From Desulfotignum sp. (GTDB lineage: Bacteria > Desulfobacterota > Desulfobacteria > Desulfobacterales > Desulfobacteraceae), in the NCBI GenBank assembly GCA_021737445.1, contig JAIPDY010000009.1, positions 1-27,783 of the forward strand: 27,783 nt of DNA, given 5' to 3'. The translations under genes and the position numbers were made by a program. Under the pieces are notes generated by a model. It saw only the letters and a list, made by a program, of their open reading frames with translations. It ran no database searches and was not told where the DNA came from. Shown piece by piece: positions 17,921 through 25,655 of this stretch (position 1 is the stretch's first letter; each line of letters opens with the position of its first letter).

Positions 17921-18460
17921 ATGAGAAAATCAGGATTTTGGACAGTATACATGATTGTTGTTTTCAGTGCCTTGTGTGTCTGTGGTACGGCAGTGGCGGA
18001 TTCTTCGGGCTACGGCTTTTTTGCAGGGTATGGACAAAGCCGTGACAACATAGATATTTTTCGGCTGGGGGTACAAAAAAAGTTTTCCACCCAATGGTTT
18101 GAGACCCATATGGGAAGTTTGTCCGGATATTTTGAACTGTCCTACAACCGGTGGGAAAAATCAGGAAAACAAATTCATGGTGCAGCCTTTTCTCCGGTAT
18201 TTGCCTATTACTTCAATACAGGCAGCAGCGCGGTTACGCCATATGTGGAAGGCGGTATCGGTGCAGCTTATATTGATGACTACAAAATAGACGGCAGAAA
18301 CCTGTCCACCAGTTTTCAGTTTGAAGACCGTATCAGCTTGGGTGTCATAATCAACCAGATTGATCTCAAACTGGGGTATATGCATTATTCCAACGCATCC
18401 ATTAAATCACCCAATGACGGTATTGATATCTGGATGGGCACTGTGACCTGGCATTTTTAA
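17921..18460 (+). CDS. PagL-like lipid A 3-O-deacylase (acyloxyacyl hydrolase)
   Basis: A 179-residue outer-membrane beta-barrel protein. A signal peptide covers about residues 1-26 (ending near GTAVADSS), and the chain ends in Phe, typical of outer-membrane barrels. The PagL motif GYMHYSNASIKSPNDGI (152-168) carries His155 and Ser157, matching the catalytic His and Ser of PagL. The position that would hold the catalytic Glu appears to be Asp169. The enzyme class removes the 3-O acyl chain of lipid A. AAGGGGAAAAGG precedes the ATG. Fifty-seven bases separate it from the cyclase gene, so co-transcription is possible. Confidence 0.8.
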   Translation: MRKSGFWTVYMIVVFSALCVCGTAVADSSGYGFFAGYGQSRDNIDIFRLGVQKKFSTQWFETHMGSLSGYFELSYNRWEKSGKQIHGAAFSPVFAYYFNTGSSAVTPYVEGGIGAAYIDDYKIDGRNLSTSFQFEDRISLGVIINQIDLKLGYMHYSNASIKSPNDGIDIWMGTVTWHF

Positions 18461-18517
18461 GCCAACGTGTATCCAATGGCGGCCACTGGGGAATAAATCG
18501 CAGAAAAAGGCAAAAAA

Positions 18518-19711
18518 ATGGATCATTATTATAAGGAGCGCTTCCATGTTCAGCAGGAGATGATCAAGAAAATCGCCCCGCTCATGGAGGTCAGTGACAT
18601 CATTGAGACCGTGAGAGAAGATCTGCGCAAACTTATTCCCAGTGCCATGGAGGTGTGCGTGTTGCTCTTGGACCCGGATGCAAAACAATATACAAGCCCG
18701 CTGCAATGCGCGTTGTATGAGCGGCCTGTGAGCTGTCAGTCCTGCAAGCGGGACCGGCCTGCGGTGCAAAGGGCTGTCCGCAAAAAAAAAGCAGTGGTGG
18801 TGTCCACAAGTGAGCCGGTTATCCGGCCGGACGGCACACAGGTGGCGGTGGGCCCGGAATATGCCATGCCTGTATTTGTGGAAGACCGGGTCCTGGCCAT
18901 TATCAGTGTGGTGATCCAGCCTTTGACCCGGTATACCCGCAGGGATTTTTATCTGATCCGGGATTTTGCCAACATTTTGGGCACCATCATAATAAATGCC
19001 AAAAGGCAGTGGGAAATGACCAGAGAGAAGATCCGCATCAGCCAGACCCTGGCAAACCTGTCTGCCTTTGTGCCTGGATCGGTGCGCCAGATGGCGGACA
19101 GGAACCCGGATCTTTTGACCAGAGAAAAAGAACAAAAACAGGTGAGCGTGCTGTTTCTGGATCTGGAAGGCTATACCGCCCTGAGTGCCACCCGGTCTGA
19201 AGAGGAGGTGAACGCCATCATTGAAAAGGTGTTTTCCAGTTTTGTGGACCCTATTCACCGGTCCCATGGAGAGATAAACGAAACCAGCGGGGATGCGTTC
19301 ATGATTATCTTCAAGGACCATGATCCCAAAACCAATGCCATGAACGCGGTGAAAGCCGCCTTTGAAATCGCTGCCAGGAGCCGGTCGGTGAACCGGTCCA
19401 TTTCCAGAGAAAATCTTTTTTCAGGCGTGGCCCCCTTAGAGGTGAACATGGGTATCAGTTCCGGAACCGCCCTGGTGGGCATGACAAGGTTCAAGGGGGC
19501 ACTGGATACCCGCATGACATTCACCGCATCCGGGCCTGTGACCAATATTGCTTCCCGGTTGTCTGATTATGCAGCAGGCGGAGATATCCTGGTGAACCAG
19601 GCCACAAAGGATCTCATTGCAGGGCTGTGGCCGGTGTATGACAGGGGAAAATTGCAGTTGAAAGGCATCAACGATCCCATGCCGGTATATTCCCTGCTGA
19701 AACCGGTATGA
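18518..19711 (+). CDS. Class III nucleotide cyclase with N-terminal GAF-like sensor domain
   Basis: A 397-residue protein. Residues about 20-165 look like a GAF-type sensor containing Cys64, Cys73 and Cys76 (a CQSC pair). A helical linker leads to a cyclase domain from about 205. Metal-binding Asp215 (LFLDLEGYT) and Asp259 (SGDAFMIIF), and the transition-state pair Asn343/Arg347 (TNIASRL), are all present, so activity is likely. At the purine-recognition sites, Glu255 replaces the usual Lys, as in guanylate cyclases, while Thr336 takes the partner position, so ATP versus GTP preference is uncertain. AGG lies 7 bases before the ATG. It overlaps the RimB-like gene by four bases (ATGA). Confidence 0.88.
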   Translation: MDHYYKERFHVQQEMIKKIAPLMEVSDIIETVREDLRKLIPSAMEVCVLLLDPDAKQYTSPLQCALYERPVSCQSCKRDRPAVQRAVRKKKAVVVSTSEPVIRPDGTQVAVGPEYAMPVFVEDRVLAIISVVIQPLTRYTRRDFYLIRDFANILGTIIINAKRQWEMTREKIRISQTLANLSAFVPGSVRQMADRNPDLLTREKEQKQVSVLFLDLEGYTALSATRSEEEVNAIIEKVFSSFVDPIHRSHGEINETSGDAFMIIFKDHDPKTNAMNAVKAAFEIAARSRSVNRSISRENLFSGVAPLEVNMGISSGTALVGMTRFKGALDTRMTFTASGPVTNIASRLSDYAAGGDILVNQATKDLIAGLWPVYDRGKLQLKGINDPMPVYSLLKPV

Positions 19712-20205
19712 AGAAAAAAACAGGACCCGGGACTGACCCGCAGGCGATAATCGGGTGGAAAGAATGGCTGTCTTTGCCTGATCTGGGGATTCCAGCCATA
19801 AAGGCCAAAATAGATACCGGTGCCAGGACCTCGGCTTTGCACACTTTTTCTCTTGAGACATTTACACAAGACAGCCGGCCCATGGTCAGATTCGGGATCC
19901 ATCCTCTGCAAAAAAGGCGTGACATTGCCCTGTTCTGTGAAGCCCCGGTGGTGGACCGCCGCCGGGTCAAAGATTCTGGCGGGCATTCTGAAATGCGGTA
20001 CGTCATTGCATCATCCGTGGTACTGGGAAATATGCACTGGCTGATTCAGATAACACTCACCAACCGGGATGCCATGATGTTCAGGATGCTGCTGGGCAGA
20101 ACCGCTTTGGAAAACAAGGTTCTTGTTGATCCTGGCAGATCCTATGCAGCAGGCCGCAAACTGTCAAAAACATATGCTGCAAAAACAAAAAAAGGAGATG
20201 TATGA
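19708..20205 (+). CDS. RimB-like retropepsin-type aspartic protease (RimK-associated)
   Basis: A 165-residue protein of the family often labelled ATP-dependent zinc protease, a retropepsin-like fold associated with RimK. The active-site signature is IDTGARTSALH (Asp36-Thr37-Gly38), preceded by GWKEWLSLPDLGIPAIKAK. Later features are VKDSGGHSEMRYVIASSVVLG and MLLGRTAL. In pseudomonads a RimB protease acts with RimK on ribosomal protein S6 modification. Start and stop overlap both neighbours by four bases, so the gene is translationally coupled on each side. Confidence 0.85.
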   Translation: MKKKTGPGTDPQAIIGWKEWLSLPDLGIPAIKAKIDTGARTSALHTFSLETFTQDSRPMVRFGIHPLQKRRDIALFCEAPVVDRRRVKDSGGHSEMRYVIASSVVLGNMHWLIQITLTNRDAMMFRMLLGRTALENKVLVDPGRSYAAGRKLSKTYAAKTKKGDV

Positions 20206-21107
20206 AAATCGGTATTCTTTCAAGAAAAGCAGAACTGTATTCTACAAACCGTTTTTTTTTGGCAGGCAAAAAGCGGGGCCATGACATGTGGGTCATAAAC
20301 CCTTTGCGGTGCTATATGGATATCACATCCCATAATCCCGCCATCCTGTACAAGGGAGAAAAACTGGAAGGGTTTGATGCGGTAATTCCCCGGATCGGTG
20401 CATCCATCACCTTTTACGGTACTGCCGTAGTCCGGCAGTTTGAAATGATGGGGGTTTACTGCCTGAATGAATCGGTTGCCATCAGCCGCTCCAGAGATAA
20501 ACTGCGGAGCCTGCAGCTTCTGGCCCGCAAAGGTATCGGGCTGCCGGTCACAGGCTTTTCCCACAGCACCCAGTTCACCGATGACCTGATCTCCATGGTG
20601 GGGGGCGCCCCTCTGGTGGTGAAGATGATCGAGGGAACCCAGGGGGTGGGGGTTGTGCTGGCTGAGACAAGAAAAGCGGCCCAGAGTGTCATCCAGGCCT
20701 TCAGGAGCCTGAAAGCCAATATCCTGGTCCAGGAATTCATAGAGGAATCAAAGGGTGCTGACATTCGGTGCTGGGTCATCGGTTCCAAAGTGGTGGCAGC
20801 CATGCTGCGCCAGGGACCGGAAGGGGAATTTCGGTCCAACCTGCACCGGGGCGGACAGGCGAAAAAAATACGCATTACCCCTGAAGAGCGTTCCACAGCA
20901 GTGCGTGCGGCAAAAACCATGGGATTGCGTGCCGCCGGGGTTGATATGCTCAGGTCCAACCACGGGCCTGTGGTGATGGAGGTCAATTCATCCCCGAGCC
21001 TGCGGGGTATTGAAACCATTACAGGCATTGATGTGGCAGATCAGGTGATCGCGTTTATTGAAAAAAATGCCGCCCCCGGAAAAACCGCCACATCCGGCAG
21101 GGGGTGA
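20202..21107 (+). CDS. rimK: RimK-family alpha-L-glutamate ligase
   Basis: A 301-residue ATP-grasp ligase. RimK adds glutamate residues to the C-terminus of ribosomal protein S6 in Escherichia coli, and can also make poly-alpha-glutamate. Key stretches are MKIGILSRKAELYSTNR, PRIGASITFYG (63-73), the ATP-binding VVKMIEGTQGVGVVLAE (139-155), FRSNLHRGG (210-218) and the metal-binding VMEVNSSPSLRGIE (258-271). These match the RimK rather than the LysX or GshB pattern. AAAGGAG lies just before the ATG. Its stop is followed one base later by the hydrolase gene. It probably acts on S6, but another protein or peptide substrate is possible. Confidence 0.9.
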   Translation: MKIGILSRKAELYSTNRFFLAGKKRGHDMWVINPLRCYMDITSHNPAILYKGEKLEGFDAVIPRIGASITFYGTAVVRQFEMMGVYCLNESVAISRSRDKLRSLQLLARKGIGLPVTGFSHSTQFTDDLISMVGGAPLVVKMIEGTQGVGVVLAETRKAAQSVIQAFRSLKANILVQEFIEESKGADIRCWVIGSKVVAAMLRQGPEGEFRSNLHRGGQAKKIRITPEERSTAVRAAKTMGLRAAGVDMLRSNHGPVVMEVNSSPSLRGIETITGIDVADQVIAFIEKNAAPGKTATSGRG

Positions 21108-21108
21108 T

Positions 21109-22113
21109 ATGCAGCAGCCGTTGACCATCGCCGGAATACAGATACAGCCCGGCACCCAGACCGATATACAGATCCCGGTGGCCCCTTTGTACAACCATTC
21201 AGCCATGGACATGCCGGTCCATGTTATCCACGGCCGTAAACCGGGTCCCAGGCTGTTTATCTGCGGTGCCATACATGGTGATGAAATCATCGGTACTGAA
21301 ATCATCCACCGCCTGATCAAGCGCAAAAAACTCAAGAACCTGCGGGGTACTTTGATAACGGTTCCGGTTGTCAATGTTTATGCCTTTATTCAGCATTCAC
21401 GCTACTCCCCTGACAGAAGAGATCTGAACCGGTTTTTCCCCGGATCTGACACCGGGTCCCTGACATCACAGCTGGCCCATATTTTCATGCATGAGATTGT
21501 AAACAAAAGCGGTTTTGGCATTGATCTTCATGCCGGCTCCAACCACCGGGCCAATCTGCCTCAGATCCGGGCTGATATCGCGGATCCGGTGATATTGAAT
21601 TTGGCCAGAAAGTTTCAGGTTCCGGTGGTGATCAACTCCCCTGCAAAAGAAGGGTCTTTGCGCCGGTCCGCCGCAAATCAGGGAGTGTGCATGCTTTTAT
21701 ATGAAGCAGGGGAAGCCCTTCGCTTTGATGAAGTCGGTGTCCGGGCAGGGGTTCGGGGTATTTTAAGCATAATGGAAACCATCGGCATGCTTGTATCAGA
21801 CCGCCGGAAAAAGTTTGAAAATGATACATTGATAACCGATGCCACCTCCTGGGTCCGGGCACCGGTCTCCGGTATTGTGCACATGGAATCTCCATTAGGG
21901 GGAAAAGTGACCAAAAACACAAGGATCGGCTCTATTGTGGATCCCTTTGGCGGCCATGACATGCAGATCATTTCTCCTGTTTCCGGCATGGTTATCGGAC
22001 GGCTGAACCTGCCGCTGGTGCACCAGGGGGATGCTATTATCCATATTGCCCATATGGACCGGCTCAGGCGGATTAAACCCATTATACAGGAGTTTACCGA
22101 AGAATTTAATTGA
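21109..22113 (+). CDS. Succinylglutamate desuccinylase/aspartoacylase-family zinc hydrolase
   Basis: About 334 residues, an M14-like metallohydrolase. The zinc ligands are visible as His56 and Glu59 in ICGAIHGDEIIG and His141 in GIDLHAGSNH. A substrate-arginine stretch is DRRDLNRFFPG (102-112), and the likely catalytic Glu199 is in LLYEAGEALRFDE. The C-terminal third is a beta domain (SGIVH ... GGKVT ... SGMVIG). I chose ATG at 21109, preceded by GGCAGGGGG; a TTG at 21058 would add 17 residues overlapping rimK. Placed directly after RimK, it could trim glutamate from modified proteins, since relatives in the same fold class are deglutamylases. That role is inference. Confidence 0.85.
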   Translation: MQQPLTIAGIQIQPGTQTDIQIPVAPLYNHSAMDMPVHVIHGRKPGPRLFICGAIHGDEIIGTEIIHRLIKRKKLKNLRGTLITVPVVNVYAFIQHSRYSPDRRDLNRFFPGSDTGSLTSQLAHIFMHEIVNKSGFGIDLHAGSNHRANLPQIRADIADPVILNLARKFQVPVVINSPAKEGSLRRSAANQGVCMLLYEAGEALRFDEVGVRAGVRGILSIMETIGMLVSDRRKKFENDTLITDATSWVRAPVSGIVHMESPLGGKVTKNTRIGSIVDPFGGHDMQIISPVSGMVIGRLNLPLVHQGDAIIHIAHMDRLRRIKPIIQEFTEEFN

Positions 22114-22116
22114 TAG

Positions 22117-22208
22117 TGGCGGAGAAAGAGAGATTCGAACTCTCGATGGAGTGTTACCCCCATACTCGCTTAGCAGGCGAGCGCCTTCAGCCACTCGGCC
22201 ATTTCTCC
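22117..22208 (-). tRNA. tRNA-Ser (anticodon GCT)
   Basis: Read on the minus strand, the gene begins GGAGAAA and ends TTTCTCC-G-CCA, giving a 7-bp acceptor stem, discriminator G and encoded CCA. The anticodon arm CTCGC-CTGCTAA-GCGAG carries GCT. A long variable arm typical of serine tRNAs and the T-loop GTTCGAATC are present. It lies 3 bases past the hydrolase stop, antisense to that operon. Confidence 0.96.
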
Positions 22209-22220
22209 GCAAAAACTGCG

Positions 22221-22308
22221 TGGCGGAGGAGGTAGGATTCGAACCCACGAAGCTTTTACACTTAACGGTTTTCAAGACCGCCGCCTTCAGCCGCTCGGCC
22301 ACTCCTCC
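22221..22308 (-). tRNA. tRNA-Ser (anticodon TGA)
   Basis: On the minus strand the gene starts GGAGGAG and ends CTCCTCC-G-CCA. The anticodon arm GCGGT-CTTGAAA-ACCGT carries TGA. It has a long variable arm, the T-loop GTTCGAATC and encoded CCA. It is 12 bases upstream of the GCT gene and probably co-transcribed with it. Confidence 0.96.
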
Positions 22309-22328
22309 TTCTTGAATTTAAACACCCG

Positions 22329-22357
22329 CTTATATCATCTTGTGTAAAACAGGTCAA
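22329..22357 (-). promoter_or_regulatory. Predicted promoter for the two serine tRNA genes
   Basis: On the minus strand TTGACC (22357-22352), a 17-base spacer and TATAAG (22334-22329), followed by a G/C-rich CGGG just downstream of the -10. A G/C-rich discriminator is typical of stable-RNA promoters under growth-rate control. About 20 bases separate the -10 from the first tRNA. Confidence 0.7.
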
Positions 22358-22392
22358 TACTTAACTTGTATTTTCCGAAGTTCATCTTGTTA

Positions 22393-22420
22393 TTGACACC
22401 AGCAATGGTTGCGCTATATT
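22393..22420 (+). promoter_or_regulatory. Predicted promoter for the acidic-protein/argS operon
   Basis: TTGACA at 22393-22398, a 16-base spacer and TATATT at 22415-22420, about 40 bases before the ATG at 22461. It faces away from the tRNA promoter, the two -35 boxes lying about 35 bases apart. Confidence 0.65.
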
Positions 22421-22460
22421 AAAAAGTTTCAGGCCAATAAAAATTACAGGAGACCCATAG

Positions 22461-22913
22461 ATGAAGCAAAAAATTCGTTTTGAAAAAAATGTCAAAGACG
22501 GCACATTAACCATCCTTGAATCCAGTGAAGTGGACCCCGGCGTGATGATGCCCCTGCATGAAGAAAAATATGATCTTGCGCAGATAACTGCAGCGGCCCT
22601 GGAGGGGTTGGAGACCTTTACCAGGATGCTTCGGCGCAGGACATTCTTTCCCACCCGGGATCTGTGTGTCAAACTCCATGAAGAAACCCGTGAGTTTTTC
22701 AAAGATGATGCCATTGACAAGGCAGTGGTCGAGTTTCACGATTCTGAAACCCTGCCTGATGAGGAGGAGTTCCAGCTTGAAGATGAAGATGTCGAACTGG
22801 ATGCACTCCTGGATGAAGATGGTGATTCCAAGGAGGATGAGATAAAGGAGATCGATGATGAAGATGACACCCCCAGATTCACCCCTGAAGATACATCTGA
22901 ACACGAAAATTAA
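22461..22913 (+). CDS. Acidic hypothetical protein
   Basis: A 150-residue soluble protein I do not recognise. Residues 1-90 look folded, with a KIRFEKNVKDGTLTILES start, a region rich in short helices and an RRRTFFPTRDLCVKLHEE stretch. From about residue 93 the chain is extremely acidic: 29 of the last 58 residues are Asp or Glu, with blocks such as DEEEFQLEDEDVELDALLDEDGD. This tail should be disordered and could bind metal, basic protein or nucleic-acid-binding partners. AGGAGA precedes the ATG. It has its own promoter and lies 24 bases before argS. No enzyme motif is seen. Confidence 0.75.
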   Translation: MKQKIRFEKNVKDGTLTILESSEVDPGVMMPLHEEKYDLAQITAAALEGLETFTRMLRRRTFFPTRDLCVKLHEETREFFKDDAIDKAVVEFHDSETLPDEEEFQLEDEDVELDALLDEDGDSKEDEIKEIDDEDDTPRFTPEDTSEHEN

Positions 22914-22937
22914 CATACATATGAAAAACCGGATCCT

Positions 22938-24605
22938 ATGAAACATATCATAAAACAGATTGTTCTTGACGCTGCCCGAAAATCTTTTGAGACAGGCATG
23001 CTGCCCTCCGGCCAGATACCGGATATGGAAATCGAAGAACCCAGACATCAGTCCCAGGGAGATCTGTCCACCAACATTGCCATGGTGTCAGCCGCTGTTC
23101 AGAAAATTGCCCCGAAAAAAATTGCCCAGATACTTGTTTCAAACATGGATCAGAAGGATTTTATTGAAAAAATTGAAATTGCCGGGCCCGGATTTATTAA
23201 TTTTTTTTTGCGGCCTGGTGCCTGGCACCCGGTGGTGGACCGGATTCTTGAGGCAGATGACCGGTATGGGGCCTCTGATGCCGGTAAAGGGGAAAAAATC
23301 CAGGTGGAATTTGTCAGTGCCAATCCCACCGGTCCTCTGCATGTGGGCCATGGCCGGGGGGCTGCCGTGGGAGATGCCGTGGGCAATATTCTGGCATTTG
23401 CCGGGTTCAGGGTATCCAAGGAATATTATATCAATGATTCGGGCCGGCAGATAAAAACCCTGGGGAGATCGGTCTGGTTCCGGCTTCAGGAACTGGCCGG
23501 CCGTCTTGTAGAGTTTCCAGATGACTGTTATAAGGGAGATTATATCCATGACCTGGCCCGCCAGGTCATGGAACAGGAAGGTCCGGATTTTGCCGATCAG
23601 AAAGATGACCTGGCCATTCCGGTATGTGCCGGATATGCTGCCAGTCAGATACTCAAACAGATCCGCACCGACCTGGAAGACTTTGGCGTGGTGTTTGATC
23701 AGTGGTTCAGTGAGCAGAGCCTGTATGACTCAGGCAGGCTTGAAAAAACCATCACAGATCTGAAGACCCGGGACCTGGTATATGAAAAAGAGGGAGCCCT
23801 GTGGTTCAGAACACAGGATTTCGGCGATGAGAAAGACCGGGTGGTGGTGAGAACCAACGGATTGACAACCTATTTTGCCTCGGACATCGCCTATCACCAG
23901 GAAAAATATGAACGCGGATTCCACCGCGTTATTGATGTCTGGGGGGCGGATCACCACGGATACATCAACCGGATGGCGGCATCCATCATGGCGCTGGGCA
24001 AAAAAAATGAACAGTTCCAGGTGATTCTGGTGCAGCTGGTGAATTTGCTCCGGGGCGGAAAACCGGTTCAGATGTCCACCCGGGCCGGAGAATTTGTCAC
24101 CCTGAAAGATATTGTGGATGAGGTGGGAAAAGATGCGGCAAGATTCATGTTTTTAAGCCGCAGTTATGATTCCGGCCTGGATTTTGACCTGGAGGTGGCC
24201 AAACAGAAAAACAGCGACAATCCCGTGTATTATGTCCAGTACGTTCATGCAAGGATTGCCGGCATTCTGTCAAAGGCCCAAGATCAGAACCTGGTGACAG
24301 ATATCGATTTTACCCGGGGCACAAATCTGTCACTTCTTGTACAGGCAGAAGAGATCAATCTGATCAAGATCCTGGCAGGATTTCCCGGGCAGGTGGAAAA
24401 AAGTGCAGAGACCTGTCATCCCCATGTGATATTCACCTATCTGATGTCCCTGGCATCTGCGTTTCATGCCTATTATAACCGGCACAAGGTGATCATCCAG
24501 GATAGATCATTATCCCTGGCAAGACTCAGTCTGGCCCTGGCGGTGAAGAAAGTGATCCGCAACGGGCTTTCGCTTTTAGGGGTGTCTGCACCTGAGAGAA
24601 TGTGA
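22938..24605 (+). CDS. argS: Arginyl-tRNA synthetase
   Basis: A 555-residue class I synthetase charging tRNA-Arg, of normal length. The N-terminal Arg-S type domain is followed by the HIGH-like motif HVGH (135-138) in SANPTGPLHVGHGRG. The catalytic domain continues with VWGADHHGYINR and a degenerate KMSKS equivalent at QMSTRAGEFV, as usual for this enzyme. NPVYYVQYVHARI leads into the C-terminal DALR-type anticodon-binding domain, ending GLSLLGVSAPERM. It is followed by the SPOR-domain gene two bases later. Confidence 0.97.
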   Translation: MKHIIKQIVLDAARKSFETGMLPSGQIPDMEIEEPRHQSQGDLSTNIAMVSAAVQKIAPKKIAQILVSNMDQKDFIEKIEIAGPGFINFFLRPGAWHPVVDRILEADDRYGASDAGKGEKIQVEFVSANPTGPLHVGHGRGAAVGDAVGNILAFAGFRVSKEYYINDSGRQIKTLGRSVWFRLQELAGRLVEFPDDCYKGDYIHDLARQVMEQEGPDFADQKDDLAIPVCAGYAASQILKQIRTDLEDFGVVFDQWFSEQSLYDSGRLEKTITDLKTRDLVYEKEGALWFRTQDFGDEKDRVVVRTNGLTTYFASDIAYHQEKYERGFHRVIDVWGADHHGYINRMAASIMALGKKNEQFQVILVQLVNLLRGGKPVQMSTRAGEFVTLKDIVDEVGKDAARFMFLSRSYDSGLDFDLEVAKQKNSDNPVYYVQYVHARIAGILSKAQDQNLVTDIDFTRGTNLSLLVQAEEINLIKILAGFPGQVEKSAETCHPHVIFTYLMSLASAFHAYYNRHKVIIQDRSLSLARLSLALAVKKVIRNGLSLLGVSAPERM

Positions 24606-24607
24606 CC

Positions 24608-25336
24608 ATGTCCTTTAAAGGTGCCCTGAAATATATCATTTATATCTTCATTGGTGCCTGGATGTTTTTGCTGGGGATCATGGTGGGCCGGGGAACCTCT
24701 CCGGTGACTTTTGAAACCCGGGGGTTTCAGGAACGGCTCCATGATATGGTCCTGGAATTTAAAGGCCCGCAAATTACAAAAGATCAGGATGATAAAATTG
24801 CACTTTACTATTATGATGCACTCAATGATCCTGTTAAATTGGAAGACATGAAAATACCGGAACCACAAAAACCTGCTGTGGCTGATCACACCGGGGGAAA
24901 TCCGGATTTGAACACCCGGGAAAAATCGGGTACAGATGTGCTGGATCCGGCAGTTTTAACCGAGTCTTTACCGGTTAAAACCAGTAAAAAAGCAGCGACT
25001 TTCAATAAAAAAACCGCCACAGATGATGCTGCCGTGGCCAAAGACAAGGATAAAGGCCAATTAAAAGAGCCGGCAGCAGCGGTAAAGGAAAAATCAGACG
25101 CGCATGCCGCATATACCATTCAGGTAGCTGCCTTTAAATCTTTTAAAGATGCTGTTACACAAATGGCTTTACTTGATGCAAAAGGGTTTACCGCCACCCG
25201 CACAAGCAAAAAAATTGACGGGATCACCTGGTACCGGGTGCGTGTGGGGGGATTTGACACCAGGGATGCAGCCGGCCAATACCTTGAAAAATTAAACCAG
25301 GCCGGTATCAGCGGCATGATTATTAAAAAGGAATAA
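24608..25336 (+). CDS. SPOR-domain membrane protein
   Basis: About 242 residues. An N-terminal membrane anchor (YIIYIFIGAWMFLLGIMVGRG) is followed by a low-complexity Lys/Ala/Asp-rich periplasmic linker (about residues 80-165). A C-terminal SPOR domain (AAYTIQVAAFKSFKDAVTQM ... WYRVRVGGFDTRDAAGQYLEKL) follows. SPOR domains bind denuded peptidoglycan glycan strands, often at division sites. I used the ATG at 24608; a GTG at 24602 overlapping the argS stop is equally in frame. It lies in the argS-gatCA gene string. Confidence 0.88.
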   Translation: MSFKGALKYIIYIFIGAWMFLLGIMVGRGTSPVTFETRGFQERLHDMVLEFKGPQITKDQDDKIALYYYDALNDPVKLEDMKIPEPQKPAVADHTGGNPDLNTREKSGTDVLDPAVLTESLPVKTSKKAATFNKKTATDDAAVAKDKDKGQLKEPAAAVKEKSDAHAAYTIQVAAFKSFKDAVTQMALLDAKGFTATRTSKKIDGITWYRVRVGGFDTRDAAGQYLEKLNQAGISGMIIKKE

Positions 25337-25338
25337 AT

Positions 25339-25626
25339 ATGAAAATTTCAGAACAGGAAGTTGAAAATATCGCCCATCTGGCGCGTCTTGAAATTGACGA
25401 CCAGAGCAAACAATCGATTTGTGAGCAGTTGAGCAGTATTTTAGATTACATGGACAAACTGGCCCATGTGGATGTAACCGGGGTGAAGCCGGCATCCGGG
25501 GCAGCTTTCATGCACAATGTTCTCAGAGAGGATGTGCCGCATCCCGCACCAGGACCTGACGTAACCCTGGCCAATGCACCCCAAAAAGATGCGGATTATT
25601 ATCTGGTACCCCGGGTGGTTACATAA
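25339..25626 (+). CDS. gatC: Asp-tRNA(Asn)/Glu-tRNA(Gln) amidotransferase subunit C
   Basis: A 95-residue small subunit that stabilises GatA-GatB. The typical start MKISEQEVENIAHLARLEI and the ILDYMDKLAHVDVTGV motif are clear. AAGGA precedes the ATG. It starts directly after the SPOR-gene stop and is followed 29 bases later by gatA. Confidence 0.95.
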   Translation: MKISEQEVENIAHLARLEIDDQSKQSICEQLSSILDYMDKLAHVDVTGVKPASGAAFMHNVLREDVPHPAPGPDVTLANAPQKDADYYLVPRVVT

Positions 25627-25655
25627 CCGGGCAGCTTACATGAAGGAAACAACCA

